Shown here: positions 25,958 through 34,917 of the stretch, piece after piece
Layout of the letters: every line of letters starts with the position of its first letter
Position numbering within the stretch: the stretch's first letter is position 1
NCBI GenBank assembly: GCA_964550795.1
Contig: CAZKBH010000015.1
Location: 1-64,000 of the forward strand
Direction of reading: 5' to 3'
Length of the DNA: 64,000 nt
From: M3007 sp964550795
GTDB lineage: Bacteria; Bacteroidota; Bacteroidia; Chitinophagales; Saprospiraceae
Notes under the pieces: generated by a model
Database searches by the model: none
What the model was told of the DNA's origin: nothing
What the model saw: the letters and a program-made list of their open reading frames with translations, nothing else
Position numbers and translations under genes: made by a program

Positions 25958-26343
25958 GATATTTAATCGCCGCAGAAGGAAATGTATTCCCAAACACCAA
26001 TTTAATCAATGGGGATTACAATGGCCCAATAGACAGAATTGAGCATTATAAAATCAACTTGTATGAACAGACACTTAAATCAACTAATTCGGACAGAAGG
26101 ACTCCCTGGAGTGTTCAAAAGTTGACTGACGGCACCCTAAAAAGGCCCAGCGATACGGATACCTATGATATGGACGTGCTTTATGTATATTTTGCAGGGG
26201 ATCTGGATGGGGACAATCAGCTGGATTTAATCCTTGCCAGATTGAATGGCACTGGGCATTCTTTTCAGCTATACCTTTCCTCGAAGAAACTACCTGGATT
26301 CTTACTCCGTTATGTAGCTCAATGGACGGATTCAGGGTGTTAA
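25958..26343 (+). pseudogene. Fragment of an FG-GAP/VCBS-like secreted protein
   Basis: An open frame without an own start begins right after the family A repeat and reads GYLIAAEGNVFPNTN, NGDYNGPIDRIEHYK and later FAGDLDGDNQLDLILARLNG, an integrin-like FG-GAP calcium loop. A TTG at 26059 is the only start candidate. The N-terminal signal and most of the propeller are missing, so this looks like a remnant left after a rearrangement at the repeat. Confidence 0.45.
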
Positions 26344-26514
26344 GCTGGAGTTGTACCCCCGAACTTCAGTAGAGGGCCCAAGCAAGCAACGCACGGTGGC
26401 ACAGCAGCAAGCCAAAAGTTCGCTACAATCTTAAAATGTTATCAACCAACCCATTTCGCCGCTCTTGCGTCATCGGCATATTAATCAACACAATAGCCTA
26501 CCAACTACTACAGA

Positions 26515-26772
26515 ATGAACAACCTAGCGACTCTCTCTTGCCTTTCAATCCTGCTGTTTTGCTCTTGCCATAAATCGGATCCAATCCAGCCTGAAGAACC
26601 CGAAAACACCTTTAAGATACTTCCCTCTTCCAGAACTTTTCTGGGCACTACTTTTTCAATGGTGGAACATACCGACTACACCAACCCGAAGGCTTCGGCG
26701 TACTATAATCATACCTATGGAATTGTAGCTTTTAAGGATTACAGACAAAAATTATGGCGACTTAAATTGTAA
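26515..26772 (+). CDS. Small lipoprotein
   Basis: 85 residues: SpII leader (CLSILLFCSC, Cys near 18), a Pro/Glu spacer, then a short domain ending DYRQKLWRLKL. No family recognised. It precedes another lipoprotein gene by 49 bases. Confidence 0.5.
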   Translation: MNNLATLSCLSILLFCSCHKSDPIQPEEPENTFKILPSSRTFLGTTFSMVEHTDYTNPKASAYYNHTYGIVAFKDYRQKLWRLKL

Positions 26773-26821
26773 CGCATAATATGCCTATCTTTACACGCTC
26801 AACACATTAACCTACTTAATC

Positions 26822-28015
26822 ATGAAATTTATATTTGCGCTATGCGCTTTGACTTTAATGCTGGCATCCTGTAAAAAAGAAGAACCCATTGTTTATGAAT
26901 CCTATCCAATACATATAAAATATTCGCGCTGGAAGGCTCCGGGAACAAAATTGGTCATAAGCGATCATAATACAGGAGAGGTGTTGTCTGATCTAACATT
27001 ACCTACGAGTCCCAATGAATTTGTCGGGACCTTTGCTGTCAGGAAAAGTCTGGTGGTGGACACAGTAGATATGCATATTATTTCACCAGCATTTAATTCA
27101 CCTATATTTTCCGCAGAAACATACATAGAGTCCTATGTTGGAGTTCCAATAGGATCATTCGTCCACTTTTCCCCGTTTGAATCCTCTAACCCAACCCAGA
27201 AGACTTATCTGAATATCAGTGGCATCAACAGCTTTGATACCCTCCGAGCCGGTTATATTTATCTTAGCTCAGTTGTTCATGATCCGGCTGAAAAAAATCT
27301 TTACGCCGAAGTATCATTGGGCAATAACCTTGGATGTATATTAAGAATAAAAGCAAATAACACACCAGAATTTAAGTACTACTATCTGCCAGATACGTTG
27401 GCTGGTGATACGCTGCAATTGGACTGGAACGATTTCAAACAAGAAATAGATTTAAAAACAATAATTTTTCCACCAAATATGAGACCCATCTCCTTTAGAG
27501 TAGATGCCGTTTCGCCTGATTTTTCAAAAACAATTGCTATCATCAGCATTCCGACCTCTTTCCATGCACCTGTGTTTAACTTACCGGATATTTTGCCAAG
27601 TGATTGGCTCCTACATGTTAAAATGAGTCAGGGAGGGCGAGTTTGCGAGCATATTTTTAGCCAACAGGAGCCTTTGGTATTTCATTCAGCCGATTTAAAA
27701 CTTGAAGATTTAACGGTTTCAGGAAATCAAATTTCTATCTCCACCAGTGGCGGTGTTGACTGGATTTCTTTGGATAGTTCAGGTGATTTTAACTGGGAAA
27801 TAAATGGTTCACCGGAGGCTTTTAAAAAAGTGACGCTGCCTGAAATGTCCCCATATTTAGCGCCAAATCTAGATCAAAACGCGCTGGAGTGGGACCAGGT
27901 TTTGCTTAAACAATTTGATCAGCACAATGCTGAAGATATCAGAGTCGGTCTTCCACATCGCAGTCCAGGACTCTTTCCGGTTGCGCGAAGTGGTTATCAT
28001 GAGGTTAGGTATTAA
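26822..28015 (+). CDS. Lipoprotein with beta-sandwich-like body
   Basis: 397 residues. SpII leader MKFIFALCALTLMLASC (Cys17) followed by KKEEP. The rest is beta-rich with several Ig/fibronectin-like stretches (PIHIKYSRWKAPGTKLVISD, DLTVSGNQISISTSGG), suggesting a surface or periplasmic structural or binding protein. Family unknown. It lies in a run of three small envelope genes on the plus strand. Confidence 0.65.
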   Translation: MKFIFALCALTLMLASCKKEEPIVYESYPIHIKYSRWKAPGTKLVISDHNTGEVLSDLTLPTSPNEFVGTFAVRKSLVVDTVDMHIISPAFNSPIFSAETYIESYVGVPIGSFVHFSPFESSNPTQKTYLNISGINSFDTLRAGYIYLSSVVHDPAEKNLYAEVSLGNNLGCILRIKANNTPEFKYYYLPDTLAGDTLQLDWNDFKQEIDLKTIIFPPNMRPISFRVDAVSPDFSKTIAIISIPTSFHAPVFNLPDILPSDWLLHVKMSQGGRVCEHIFSQQEPLVFHSADLKLEDLTVSGNQISISTSGGVDWISLDSSGDFNWEINGSPEAFKKVTLPEMSPYLAPNLDQNALEWDQVLLKQFDQHNAEDIRVGLPHRSPGLFPVARSGYHEVRY

Positions 28016-28100
28016 ATTTGTAGCGCCAATCCAGACATCTACCCCTCCAAACAAAAAACACCAAGCAACACCATAACCATCACACACTACATTCATACCC

Positions 28101-28517
28101 ATGAAAAAACTACTAATTCCCATTATTTTGCTGTTTTCCTTGCTCCACCACTCCAGTTGCGACCAAGAAAGCATCTCTATTGACAAGCCGCAATCCCAAG
28201 AATGTGACCAATTGGAGGAAGCCTTGATTTTCGGCGATGAGGCGCTCTTAAAAATGAGCGTAAACGAATTGTGCCAGAAGTATCCTCCGCTTCCCGTTTC
28301 CGGGGATGATATAGGCCACCAAAAAAACCTGGATTCAATTATTGAAGAATTAAACACCCAATGTTCAGGGTTTGTGACCGAATTTGGGTGTTATGCCTGC
28401 TTAGAGAGCAATCCGCCACTATCCGTGATCACTTTTAAATTGGATTCGGTAGGCGTAATTGTAACACGGGGGATAACATTAATTACACCCGAAGGCAATT
28501 TTATGACCTACTGGTAA
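28101..28517 (+). CDS. Small Cys-containing lipoprotein
   Basis: 138 residues with a hydrophobic leader and lipobox-like SLLHHSSC (Cys near 20). The mature part has several Cys (ECDQLEEA, NELCQKY, NTQCSGF, FGCYACLE) that could form disulfides. Not recognised. It converges with the regulator gene at 28631. Confidence 0.55.
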   Translation: MKKLLIPIILLFSLLHHSSCDQESISIDKPQSQECDQLEEALIFGDEALLKMSVNELCQKYPPLPVSGDDIGHQKNLDSIIEELNTQCSGFVTEFGCYACLESNPPLSVITFKLDSVGVIVTRGITLITPEGNFMTYW

Positions 28518-28630
28518 AAATCCTCCTTGCCTGAAGAACTGGCTGCAAAGGCGATTGGGCGCAGTAAATTCCTAAACACTTCGACTCAGCCCCGTGATCC
28601 GACAACCTCGTTGCTTGCGCACACCGTACT

Positions 28631-31528
28631 TCAATACTCCAAAATAAACTTCGACAAATTTTGCCCCAAATCCAACCCCAATTTTTTGCGAAGCCGGTAG
28701 CGGGCAATTTCCACCCCGCGTAGAGAAATACTCATGAGATTGGATATTTCTTTGGTACTCAGATTTAAGCGCAGCAGGGCGCAGAGTTTTTGCTCATTGG
28801 GGGTGAGGTCATGGAAATGCTCCCTCAGGCGGTTCAGAAAGTCGCCATGAATCTGGTCAAAATGATATTCAAACTGCTTCCAGTCTTCCTGAAGCCTTAA
28901 GGTAGTATCTATTTCCCTTACGATTTTCTCCAGCGCATGTTTCGTTTCCATGCTTTTACCCTTGCGCTTCACCTCTTCCAATTCTTCTTTGATGGTTTCC
29001 ATAAATTCGTTTTTCACCACCAGGTTCATGGTAGATGCCGCCATCAGACTATTCAGGTGCCGCAGTTCACTTTTCATTTTATCTTCCTCGATCTGCCGTA
29101 CGGTATGCTCCTTCTGATGTTCTATTTCAATTAGTTCCTGTTGTTTTTTCTGAAGTTCTTGTTGTTTCGCTGCTTCTACTGCCAGTGTCTTTAGCTTATA
29201 ACGGTGCTTTTGCAGCCTGGAAACCAACACCAAAGACAAAATACCAAGTAACACATAAAATATGCGCGCCAAAAGGCTCCTGTGAAACGGCGGATTGACC
29301 GTCAAAAGAATGGCTTGGCTCGTGATGATCTGCCCCAGAAAGTTTTTGGTCTGCACACTGAACGCATACGAACCTTCTTTAAGATTGGTGTATTCCTTGC
29401 TGGTGGCATGGGTCCATTCTCCGTAACCATCGTCAAAACCTTTCAGGCAATAGCGGAACAGCTGATTGTTCACTTCGTTGAACTGAAATGCCTCCACTTC
29501 AAACTGCAAAACTTTTGCCCGATAAGAAACGGCCAACTGCGGTGGGTTTTCAGACTTTACACCAAAGGGTTTGCGCGCATACAAAATGCTGTCTTCCGCC
29601 ACATTAACCACCCTGCTTACTATTAGCGGTTTTTCTTCAACCAAACGGTTTTCCAACTCGGGCCGGTACTGTATAAAACCTTCATTGGCATTGAACAACA
29701 CGCCATTGTCAGCATGGACAGAAATGTGCAGCAGGTCGTTGTTAAAAGAATAGCGCAATTGAAACACGGAGGAAGGCACAAACGTGTATTTTTCAGCACT
29801 GATTTGTTTGAAAAAACCGGCCATGTCCTCGGTGTAAACATGGACGTTTTTCTGATTGTCCTGCACCAATAAATAAACCTGTTGCTCCCCGATCACTTTG
29901 GAAAATGTTTGCGAGGGCTCGATGCGGTTGTTGGATTGGTCAATCTTATACACCCCTTTTGGCGTGCCCAGATAAAGTTCGTTGTCAATTCGGCTCAAAA
30001 TAATCTGCTCATCCGTAGGCAGGCCCTGTCCGACCGATATTTTATGGGCAACCGCAGCGCTTAAATCGGGCGACAAGGACAGTTGGTACAAGCCTTTGTA
30101 GAACTGCCCGACCCAGATATTTCCTTCCCGGTCTTCTTCAAAAAAACGACTGGACTCCTCAAAGCCGCTAATTTTCCCGATGCCTTGCAATTCCATTTTT
30201 TCACTCATCTTGAAAAGGAACAAGCCCGAGTAGGTGCCGCCGATGGCAAACGCCGCGTTGGATTGCAACTGTTTTACCTGCCACAATCCATGCGTGTAAG
30301 CGATCCGTTTAGCCGTCCCGTTTACCAGCAGAAAAAGCCCCGTGTGATGTCCGGCATAAAGTTTTCCTGCGATGTTTTGCATCCCGTAGGCGGGGCCTTC
30401 CGTTCCTTTCAGGAACACGCTTTGGGCAGTGTTTTTTGCCAAAAAATAGATGCCGTTCGAGGTAGTATAATAGGTGCCTTCCTCCCTTTTGTACGCTTCG
30501 TAACCACTTCCCTGTATATTGATGTCCTGGTTAATAAAGCGCATAGGGGAGTTGATGTCAATGAGCGCTACCCCGTTTTGCATGCCCACCCATATATTTC
30601 CGGAGTAGTCCTGAAAGGCCCGCAAACAGCCGTTTGACAGCAAGCCATCCTGCGTAGTGATATTTTCGACGGTTTGTTTTTGCCAATCAAACAAGAATAG
30701 GCCAGCGGCTTGGGTAGAGATGGCCAAACGACTGTCCGAGAGTTGGAGTACATGGTTGACATACTTGCCCTGTAATGCCTTACTCAAACCATCGTATTTC
30801 CCTGATATTCCGTATGAAGTAGCGAATTCAATCTTCCCCGAATTGTACATCAGCAGGTAACCGCCATCCTGTCCAATGAGCCCGGCGATGGCCTCCTTGC
30901 TCGAATGGTGCAGAAAAGGGGGGGGAACGAGTTCCTGATCCTTTATTTCATAAAGTTGTCCCTGTCTGCTCTGGGCGAACAACTTTCCATTGGCTTGGAA
31001 GCTTCGGTTAAAGCCATCCTTTTGCGCCAGAAAGGAAATGGACTGGCCGTCATAGATGTAAATGCCTTGAAAAGTGCAGAAATAAACTTTGGAATGGTGC
31101 AGGAAAACATCCCAAACTTCATCGAAATCAGCAGCGGATTTTGGTATTTTATCCACAAGCGACACCATGTTCCAGTCGCCATCGAAGTACCCGAATTCTC
31201 CCTGCGAACCAAAATACAAGCGGTCGGTCTTTTCATCGAACGCTAAGGAGCGCTGCTTCTTGCCGGTTTGGGTAGCATGTCGTTCCCAGGACTTCCCATT
31301 GTAAGACAAGATACCGAGGTTGTTTGCAACATACAACGCCATATCTCTATTTTGGGCGAAGTCAATATTTTGTATTCCGGCTTTGTAGTCGGAAGGCCTA
31401 AAATTTTGAATAGGGTATTTTCCTGAAAATGCATAACTTGGCAGACCAAGTAAAAAGGCAAGGAGCAGGCATAAAATGTACTTTGTGTGTGGGAGGCTGT
31501 CATAGCTGTGAAAGTACACAAAATTCAT
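28631..31528 (-). CDS. Membrane sensor-regulator: propeller, Y_Y_Y domain, LuxR-type HTH
   Basis: 965 residues. A membrane leader (ILCLLLAFLLGLPSYAFS) is followed by a two-propeller sensor region of Reg_prop-like motifs (GNIWVGMQNGVALID, GNIWVGQFYKGLYQL) to about 650. A Y_Y_Y domain (about 660-735) comes next, then a membrane helix (about 745-765: RIFYVLLGILSLVLV), a long coiled coil, and a C-terminal LuxR-like HTH (LTPNEQKLCALLRLNLSTKE.., RYRLRKKLG). This is the one-protein transmembrane regulator design of Bacteroidota without kinase or receiver domains. It is divergent from the beta-glucan genes, so it most likely senses a glucan fragment in the periplasm and controls that locus. Confidence 0.85.
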   Translation of the reverse strand: MNFVYFHSYDSLPHTKYILCLLLAFLLGLPSYAFSGKYPIQNFRPSDYKAGIQNIDFAQNRDMALYVANNLGILSYNGKSWERHATQTGKKQRSLAFDEKTDRLYFGSQGEFGYFDGDWNMVSLVDKIPKSAADFDEVWDVFLHHSKVYFCTFQGIYIYDGQSISFLAQKDGFNRSFQANGKLFAQSRQGQLYEIKDQELVPPPFLHHSSKEAIAGLIGQDGGYLLMYNSGKIEFATSYGISGKYDGLSKALQGKYVNHVLQLSDSRLAISTQAAGLFLFDWQKQTVENITTQDGLLSNGCLRAFQDYSGNIWVGMQNGVALIDINSPMRFINQDINIQGSGYEAYKREEGTYYTTSNGIYFLAKNTAQSVFLKGTEGPAYGMQNIAGKLYAGHHTGLFLLVNGTAKRIAYTHGLWQVKQLQSNAAFAIGGTYSGLFLFKMSEKMELQGIGKISGFEESSRFFEEDREGNIWVGQFYKGLYQLSLSPDLSAAVAHKISVGQGLPTDEQIILSRIDNELYLGTPKGVYKIDQSNNRIEPSQTFSKVIGEQQVYLLVQDNQKNVHVYTEDMAGFFKQISAEKYTFVPSSVFQLRYSFNNDLLHISVHADNGVLFNANEGFIQYRPELENRLVEEKPLIVSRVVNVAEDSILYARKPFGVKSENPPQLAVSYRAKVLQFEVEAFQFNEVNNQLFRYCLKGFDDGYGEWTHATSKEYTNLKEGSYAFSVQTKNFLGQIITSQAILLTVNPPFHRSLLARIFYVLLGILSLVLVSRLQKHRYKLKTLAVEAAKQQELQKKQQELIEIEHQKEHTVRQIEEDKMKSELRHLNSLMAASTMNLVVKNEFMETIKEELEEVKRKGKSMETKHALEKIVREIDTTLRLQEDWKQFEYHFDQIHGDFLNRLREHFHDLTPNEQKLCALLRLNLSTKEISNLMSISLRGVEIARYRLRKKLGLDLGQNLSKFILEY

Positions 31529-31742
31529 AATTTGTTAATAATAAATGAGTTAGAAGGGCAAAAGTATCATTTTGTAGTAGTCAAAAAAATGTTTGATGAA
31601 ATTTTTGATGAGGTCATATTTTTCTCTTCCCGAGTTGACCCGTTTTACATTTGGGCTGCTAAAACAAAAGAAAAATATACGCAGCTTGACGATAGGAGAA
31701 AATATTCGTCGAATGCAATGTTTCACCTTATAATAGATGGTA
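31529..31742. promoter_or_regulatory. Divergent control region of the beta-glucan locus
   Basis: A 214-base AT-rich spacer between the sensor-regulator and the first glycosidase gene. TACATTTG at 31646-31653 fits the TAnnTTTG -7 element for the rightward genes, and CAAAAGTA at 31559-31566 is the same element on the other strand. Neither has a well-spaced -33 TTTG, which would fit activator-dependent promoters. No operator repeat is obvious. Confidence 0.35.
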
Positions 31743-34700
31743 ATGAAAAAAACAGTTCAAACATGGATGCTTTGCTTTTTTACCCTGTCGGCGCTGGCCC
31801 AGGCTGACCAGGTTTCCATCGTAAACAACCAGGACGGGATGAGGCTGGCAGTCAATGGCAACGACTTCTTCATCAACGGCATGAACTGGGATTATTTCCC
31901 GATCGGCACCAATTATACCTACAGTTTGTGGAAGCAGCCTGATGAGATTATCCGTGCTGCCCTCGACGCAGAAATGTCCTTATTGAAGAACATGGGCGTC
32001 AATGTAGTGCGACAGTACACCGGGGTACCCGCCCGTTGGATTCAGTACATCTATGAAACCTACGGAATCTACACTATGCTCAACCACTCCTTCGGGCGCT
32101 ATGGCCTGACGTTAAGCGGTGGAGCGGTGCCCAATACGGAATATGCAGACCCCCGCACCCGGGAATTGCTGCTTTCAGAAGTAACGGCGATGACCGAGGA
32201 GTACAAGAATACACCCGGCCTCCTGCTGTTCCTGCTGGGCAACGAAAACAACTACGGACTCTTTTGGGACGGCGCCGAAACGGAGGATATCCCGGTTCAG
32301 GACCGAAAATCTACTGCAAGGGCAACGGCCATGTACAAACTCTTTAATGAAGCAGCAGTGGCCATGAAAGCCATTGACCGTTCGCACCCTGTAGCCATGT
32401 GTAACGGCGACCTGCTTTTCCTGGACATTATTGTGAAAGAGTGCAAGGATGTAGACATTTACGGTACCAATATGTATCGGGGCGCATCCTTCGGAGATGC
32501 TTTCAAGCGGGTCAGGGAGGAGTATAAAAAGCCCATTTTGTTCACCGAGTTTGGCGCGGATGCGTTCAACGCCCGGGATAATGAGGAAGACCAGCAATCG
32601 CAGGCTTATTATATGTTGAGCAATTGGAAAGAGATTTACGAAAACGCATCAGGGCTTGGCAAAGCAGGCAATTGTCTCGGCGGGTTCACCTTCCAGTTCA
32701 GCGATGGCTGGTGGAAATTCGGGCTGACTACCAACCTTTCCATTCACGACAACAATGCCTCCTGGAGCAATGGCGGCTATCTGAACGATTATGTAGAAGG
32801 TGAAAATAACATGAATGAAGAATGGTTCGGCATCTGCGCCAAAGGCTCCAACAACGAAAGGGGACTTTACCAGCTGTACCCTCGTGCAGCCTACTACGCG
32901 CTGAAGGAAGCGCACCAACTGAACCCTTTGGAAAAGGGAATGACCCTTGCTTCTGTGGAAAATCATTTCTCCAGCATTCAAATCATGGATGCTGTATTCA
33001 AAGCACGGGGAGACAAGGCAGCCCTCAAAGGCGAACAGTCTAAAATACGATTGAGTGAGCTACGAGCAGACTTCTACACGTTCAGTACTGGCGGCGACCT
33101 GATTTCAACACCCAAAGATCCCGTTCCTGGCAGGACGGCCTATCCCGACCAATTGGGATTCGACCACATGGAGTCCTTTTTTATTGGCGTAGAAGCCAAA
33201 CCGTCCGAAAGTTTCCAGGCCAACGTGTCGTTCAACATCCTTGGCAATGTGGCCACCAACCCCATCAACGAGATTTTTTACGAAAACCGTGGCAGACCCC
33301 AAACCGCCCTATCGCTCAATCCGGCCACCAATCAACTCGAAAGCATCACCTTGGGCGATGTGGAACGCTTCAGGGTCTATCGGGCGGATATCAATTGGAA
33401 CACCAAACAATTTGACCTGAAAGGCTTCTACCGTACCGGGCATTACCATTGGGGTTATGAAGGCGACTTCTTCGGCTTTTACCCTGAAGCCAACTATGGC
33501 CCCAACATTGACCTTTACAATGGCGAAGCGCCGTTTGGCTTTGAATTAACGGGCAAAAAAGCATTCAAACATTTTAAAGTGGCTTTTGGTCCTCAATTGT
33601 GGTGGGGCGCCAACCCGGCGATTCTGGCGAAATACAGCCGGAAAGTCGGCAAATATGACATAACCGGTATTTTCCACGAAGACCTGGACAGGCAAGCGCC
33701 CGCCGTGAGTTCGTTTGCAGTACCCATTCCTCCTACCCGCAGGGCCGCATTGCACCTGAAAAGGAAACTGGGCCAATTTGGTTTCGAAGCGGGCGGTATC
33801 TGGTCTAACTCAAACCGCGTCGGCGAAGTTTTCCAGGTAACGCGCCAAACAGCAGAAGGGAAATACGAGGTATATCAGGATGAAACCACCATGGACGACA
33901 CCTGGGGCGGCAAACTGAAGTTGACGTATGCTTCCGGCGGTTTCCAATGGTATGCCCAAGGGGCTGCACAGGGCCTCCTCGCACAGGGCGGAGCGGATTA
34001 TACCAAAACCTTCACCGGCTGGAGACTCAAGGACAGCGGCAGCGGCAACCAGTATAACTTCCTTTCCGGCTTCACCGTTGGCTTCGGCAATTTCCAGATT
34101 GCGCCTAACTTCCTCTGGCAGAAACCAATCGAAGACCCGATGTCCGCTGAAGCGCCTGCCCCTGCGCGTCCGAGAAATATTCTGGATGATCCTTTTGCCG
34201 TGCGGTCAAACCGGGAAACCGTGGCGGGTGAAATCTTATTCACCTACGACCCCACGCCCGGCACCTGGATGTACGAATGGGACAATGACATTGCCGAAGA
34301 CGCAAGGTTCGCGATTAGCAGCGGTTTTGTTTATCGCCACCAGCCTACCAGCCAGGACGCGGCCATCGGTATCCTTGGCGACGGGCGTACTATTTTTGCA
34401 TTCCCCGGTGCAGCCCCTGCCCAGGACCTTTGGGAGGCTTATGCCCGTATCGTATCCAAAATAACCCCCGACTTTGGGTTTGTGTCCAACATTTTTGCTG
34501 GAACGGCCCAGGCCAACGGCAGCGATGCCAGGCTCATCAAACGTTTTGGCGGCGATTTGCGCGCTATCTATAAAAAGACAAAACTCACCGCCATGGTCAA
34601 GGTGAACGACTGGGGTCCTTTTGACTACCACCGCGACTTCAACCTGACTTTCCCGCTACAGCTTATGGCGGATATTTCCACAAGCCTTGCAAAACCATCC

Positions 34701-34895
34701 TGGTTTGAACTGCCCAATTCCCGTCTGGGCCTCCGCTATCTCTGGCGCTCGCTCGACCGGTATTCACCCCGCTATTCCCCGACCACGAAAATTGATGCTC
34801 GTGGGGACCTTGTTCCCGACCCCACCGCAATAGGTTTCGGAAACGGACAGGAATGGGAAATCCAAACCTATTTGCAAATCAGTATTGGCAATTAA
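31743..34895 (+). CDS. TIM-barrel glycosidase fused to a putative outer-membrane beta-barrel
   Basis: 1050 residues from the ATG at 31743 (MKKTVQTWML; an ATG two codons upstream is possible). Signal peptide ends near SALAQ (20). Residues 30-390 are a clan A glycosidase barrel, GH2-like: NGMNWDYFP, acid/base Glu in FLLGNENN (E168) and nucleophile Glu in LFTEFGADAF (E269). From about 450 to the end the chain changes to long alternating strands rich in aromatic residues (FGPQLWWGANPAILAKYSRK, LKLTYASGGFQWYAQG, YNFLSGFTVGFGNFQIAPNF) and ends WEIQTYLQISIG, the pattern of an outer-membrane porin. First gene of the beta-glucan run. Glycosidase assignment is firm at clan level; the barrel is inferred from strand pattern. 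Confidence 0.7.
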   Translation: MKKTVQTWMLCFFTLSALAQADQVSIVNNQDGMRLAVNGNDFFINGMNWDYFPIGTNYTYSLWKQPDEIIRAALDAEMSLLKNMGVNVVRQYTGVPARWIQYIYETYGIYTMLNHSFGRYGLTLSGGAVPNTEYADPRTRELLLSEVTAMTEEYKNTPGLLLFLLGNENNYGLFWDGAETEDIPVQDRKSTARATAMYKLFNEAAVAMKAIDRSHPVAMCNGDLLFLDIIVKECKDVDIYGTNMYRGASFGDAFKRVREEYKKPILFTEFGADAFNARDNEEDQQSQAYYMLSNWKEIYENASGLGKAGNCLGGFTFQFSDGWWKFGLTTNLSIHDNNASWSNGGYLNDYVEGENNMNEEWFGICAKGSNNERGLYQLYPRAAYYALKEAHQLNPLEKGMTLASVENHFSSIQIMDAVFKARGDKAALKGEQSKIRLSELRADFYTFSTGGDLISTPKDPVPGRTAYPDQLGFDHMESFFIGVEAKPSESFQANVSFNILGNVATNPINEIFYENRGRPQTALSLNPATNQLESITLGDVERFRVYRADINWNTKQFDLKGFYRTGHYHWGYEGDFFGFYPEANYGPNIDLYNGEAPFGFELTGKKAFKHFKVAFGPQLWWGANPAILAKYSRKVGKYDITGIFHEDLDRQAPAVSSFAVPIPPTRRAALHLKRKLGQFGFEAGGIWSNSNRVGEVFQVTRQTAEGKYEVYQDETTMDDTWGGKLKLTYASGGFQWYAQGAAQGLLAQGGADYTKTFTGWRLKDSGSGNQYNFLSGFTVGFGNFQIAPNFLWQKPIEDPMSAEAPAPARPRNILDDPFAVRSNRETVAGEILFTYDPTPGTWMYEWDNDIAEDARFAISSGFVYRHQPTSQDAAIGILGDGRTIFAFPGAAPAQDLWEAYARIVSKITPDFGFVSNIFAGTAQANGSDARLIKRFGGDLRAIYKKTKLTAMVKVNDWGPFDYHRDFNLTFPLQLMADISTSLAKPSWFELPNSRLGLRYLWRSLDRYSPRYSPTTKIDARGDLVPDPTAIGFGNGQEWEIQTYLQISIGN

Positions 34896-34917
34896 CAAAC
34901 AACACAAAAAGTCTGTC

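Noticed and set aside
31487..31807. 106-codon plus-strand frame across the divergent control region
   Set aside because: It overlaps the regulator start and the signal peptide of the first glycosidase in another frame and has no domain.
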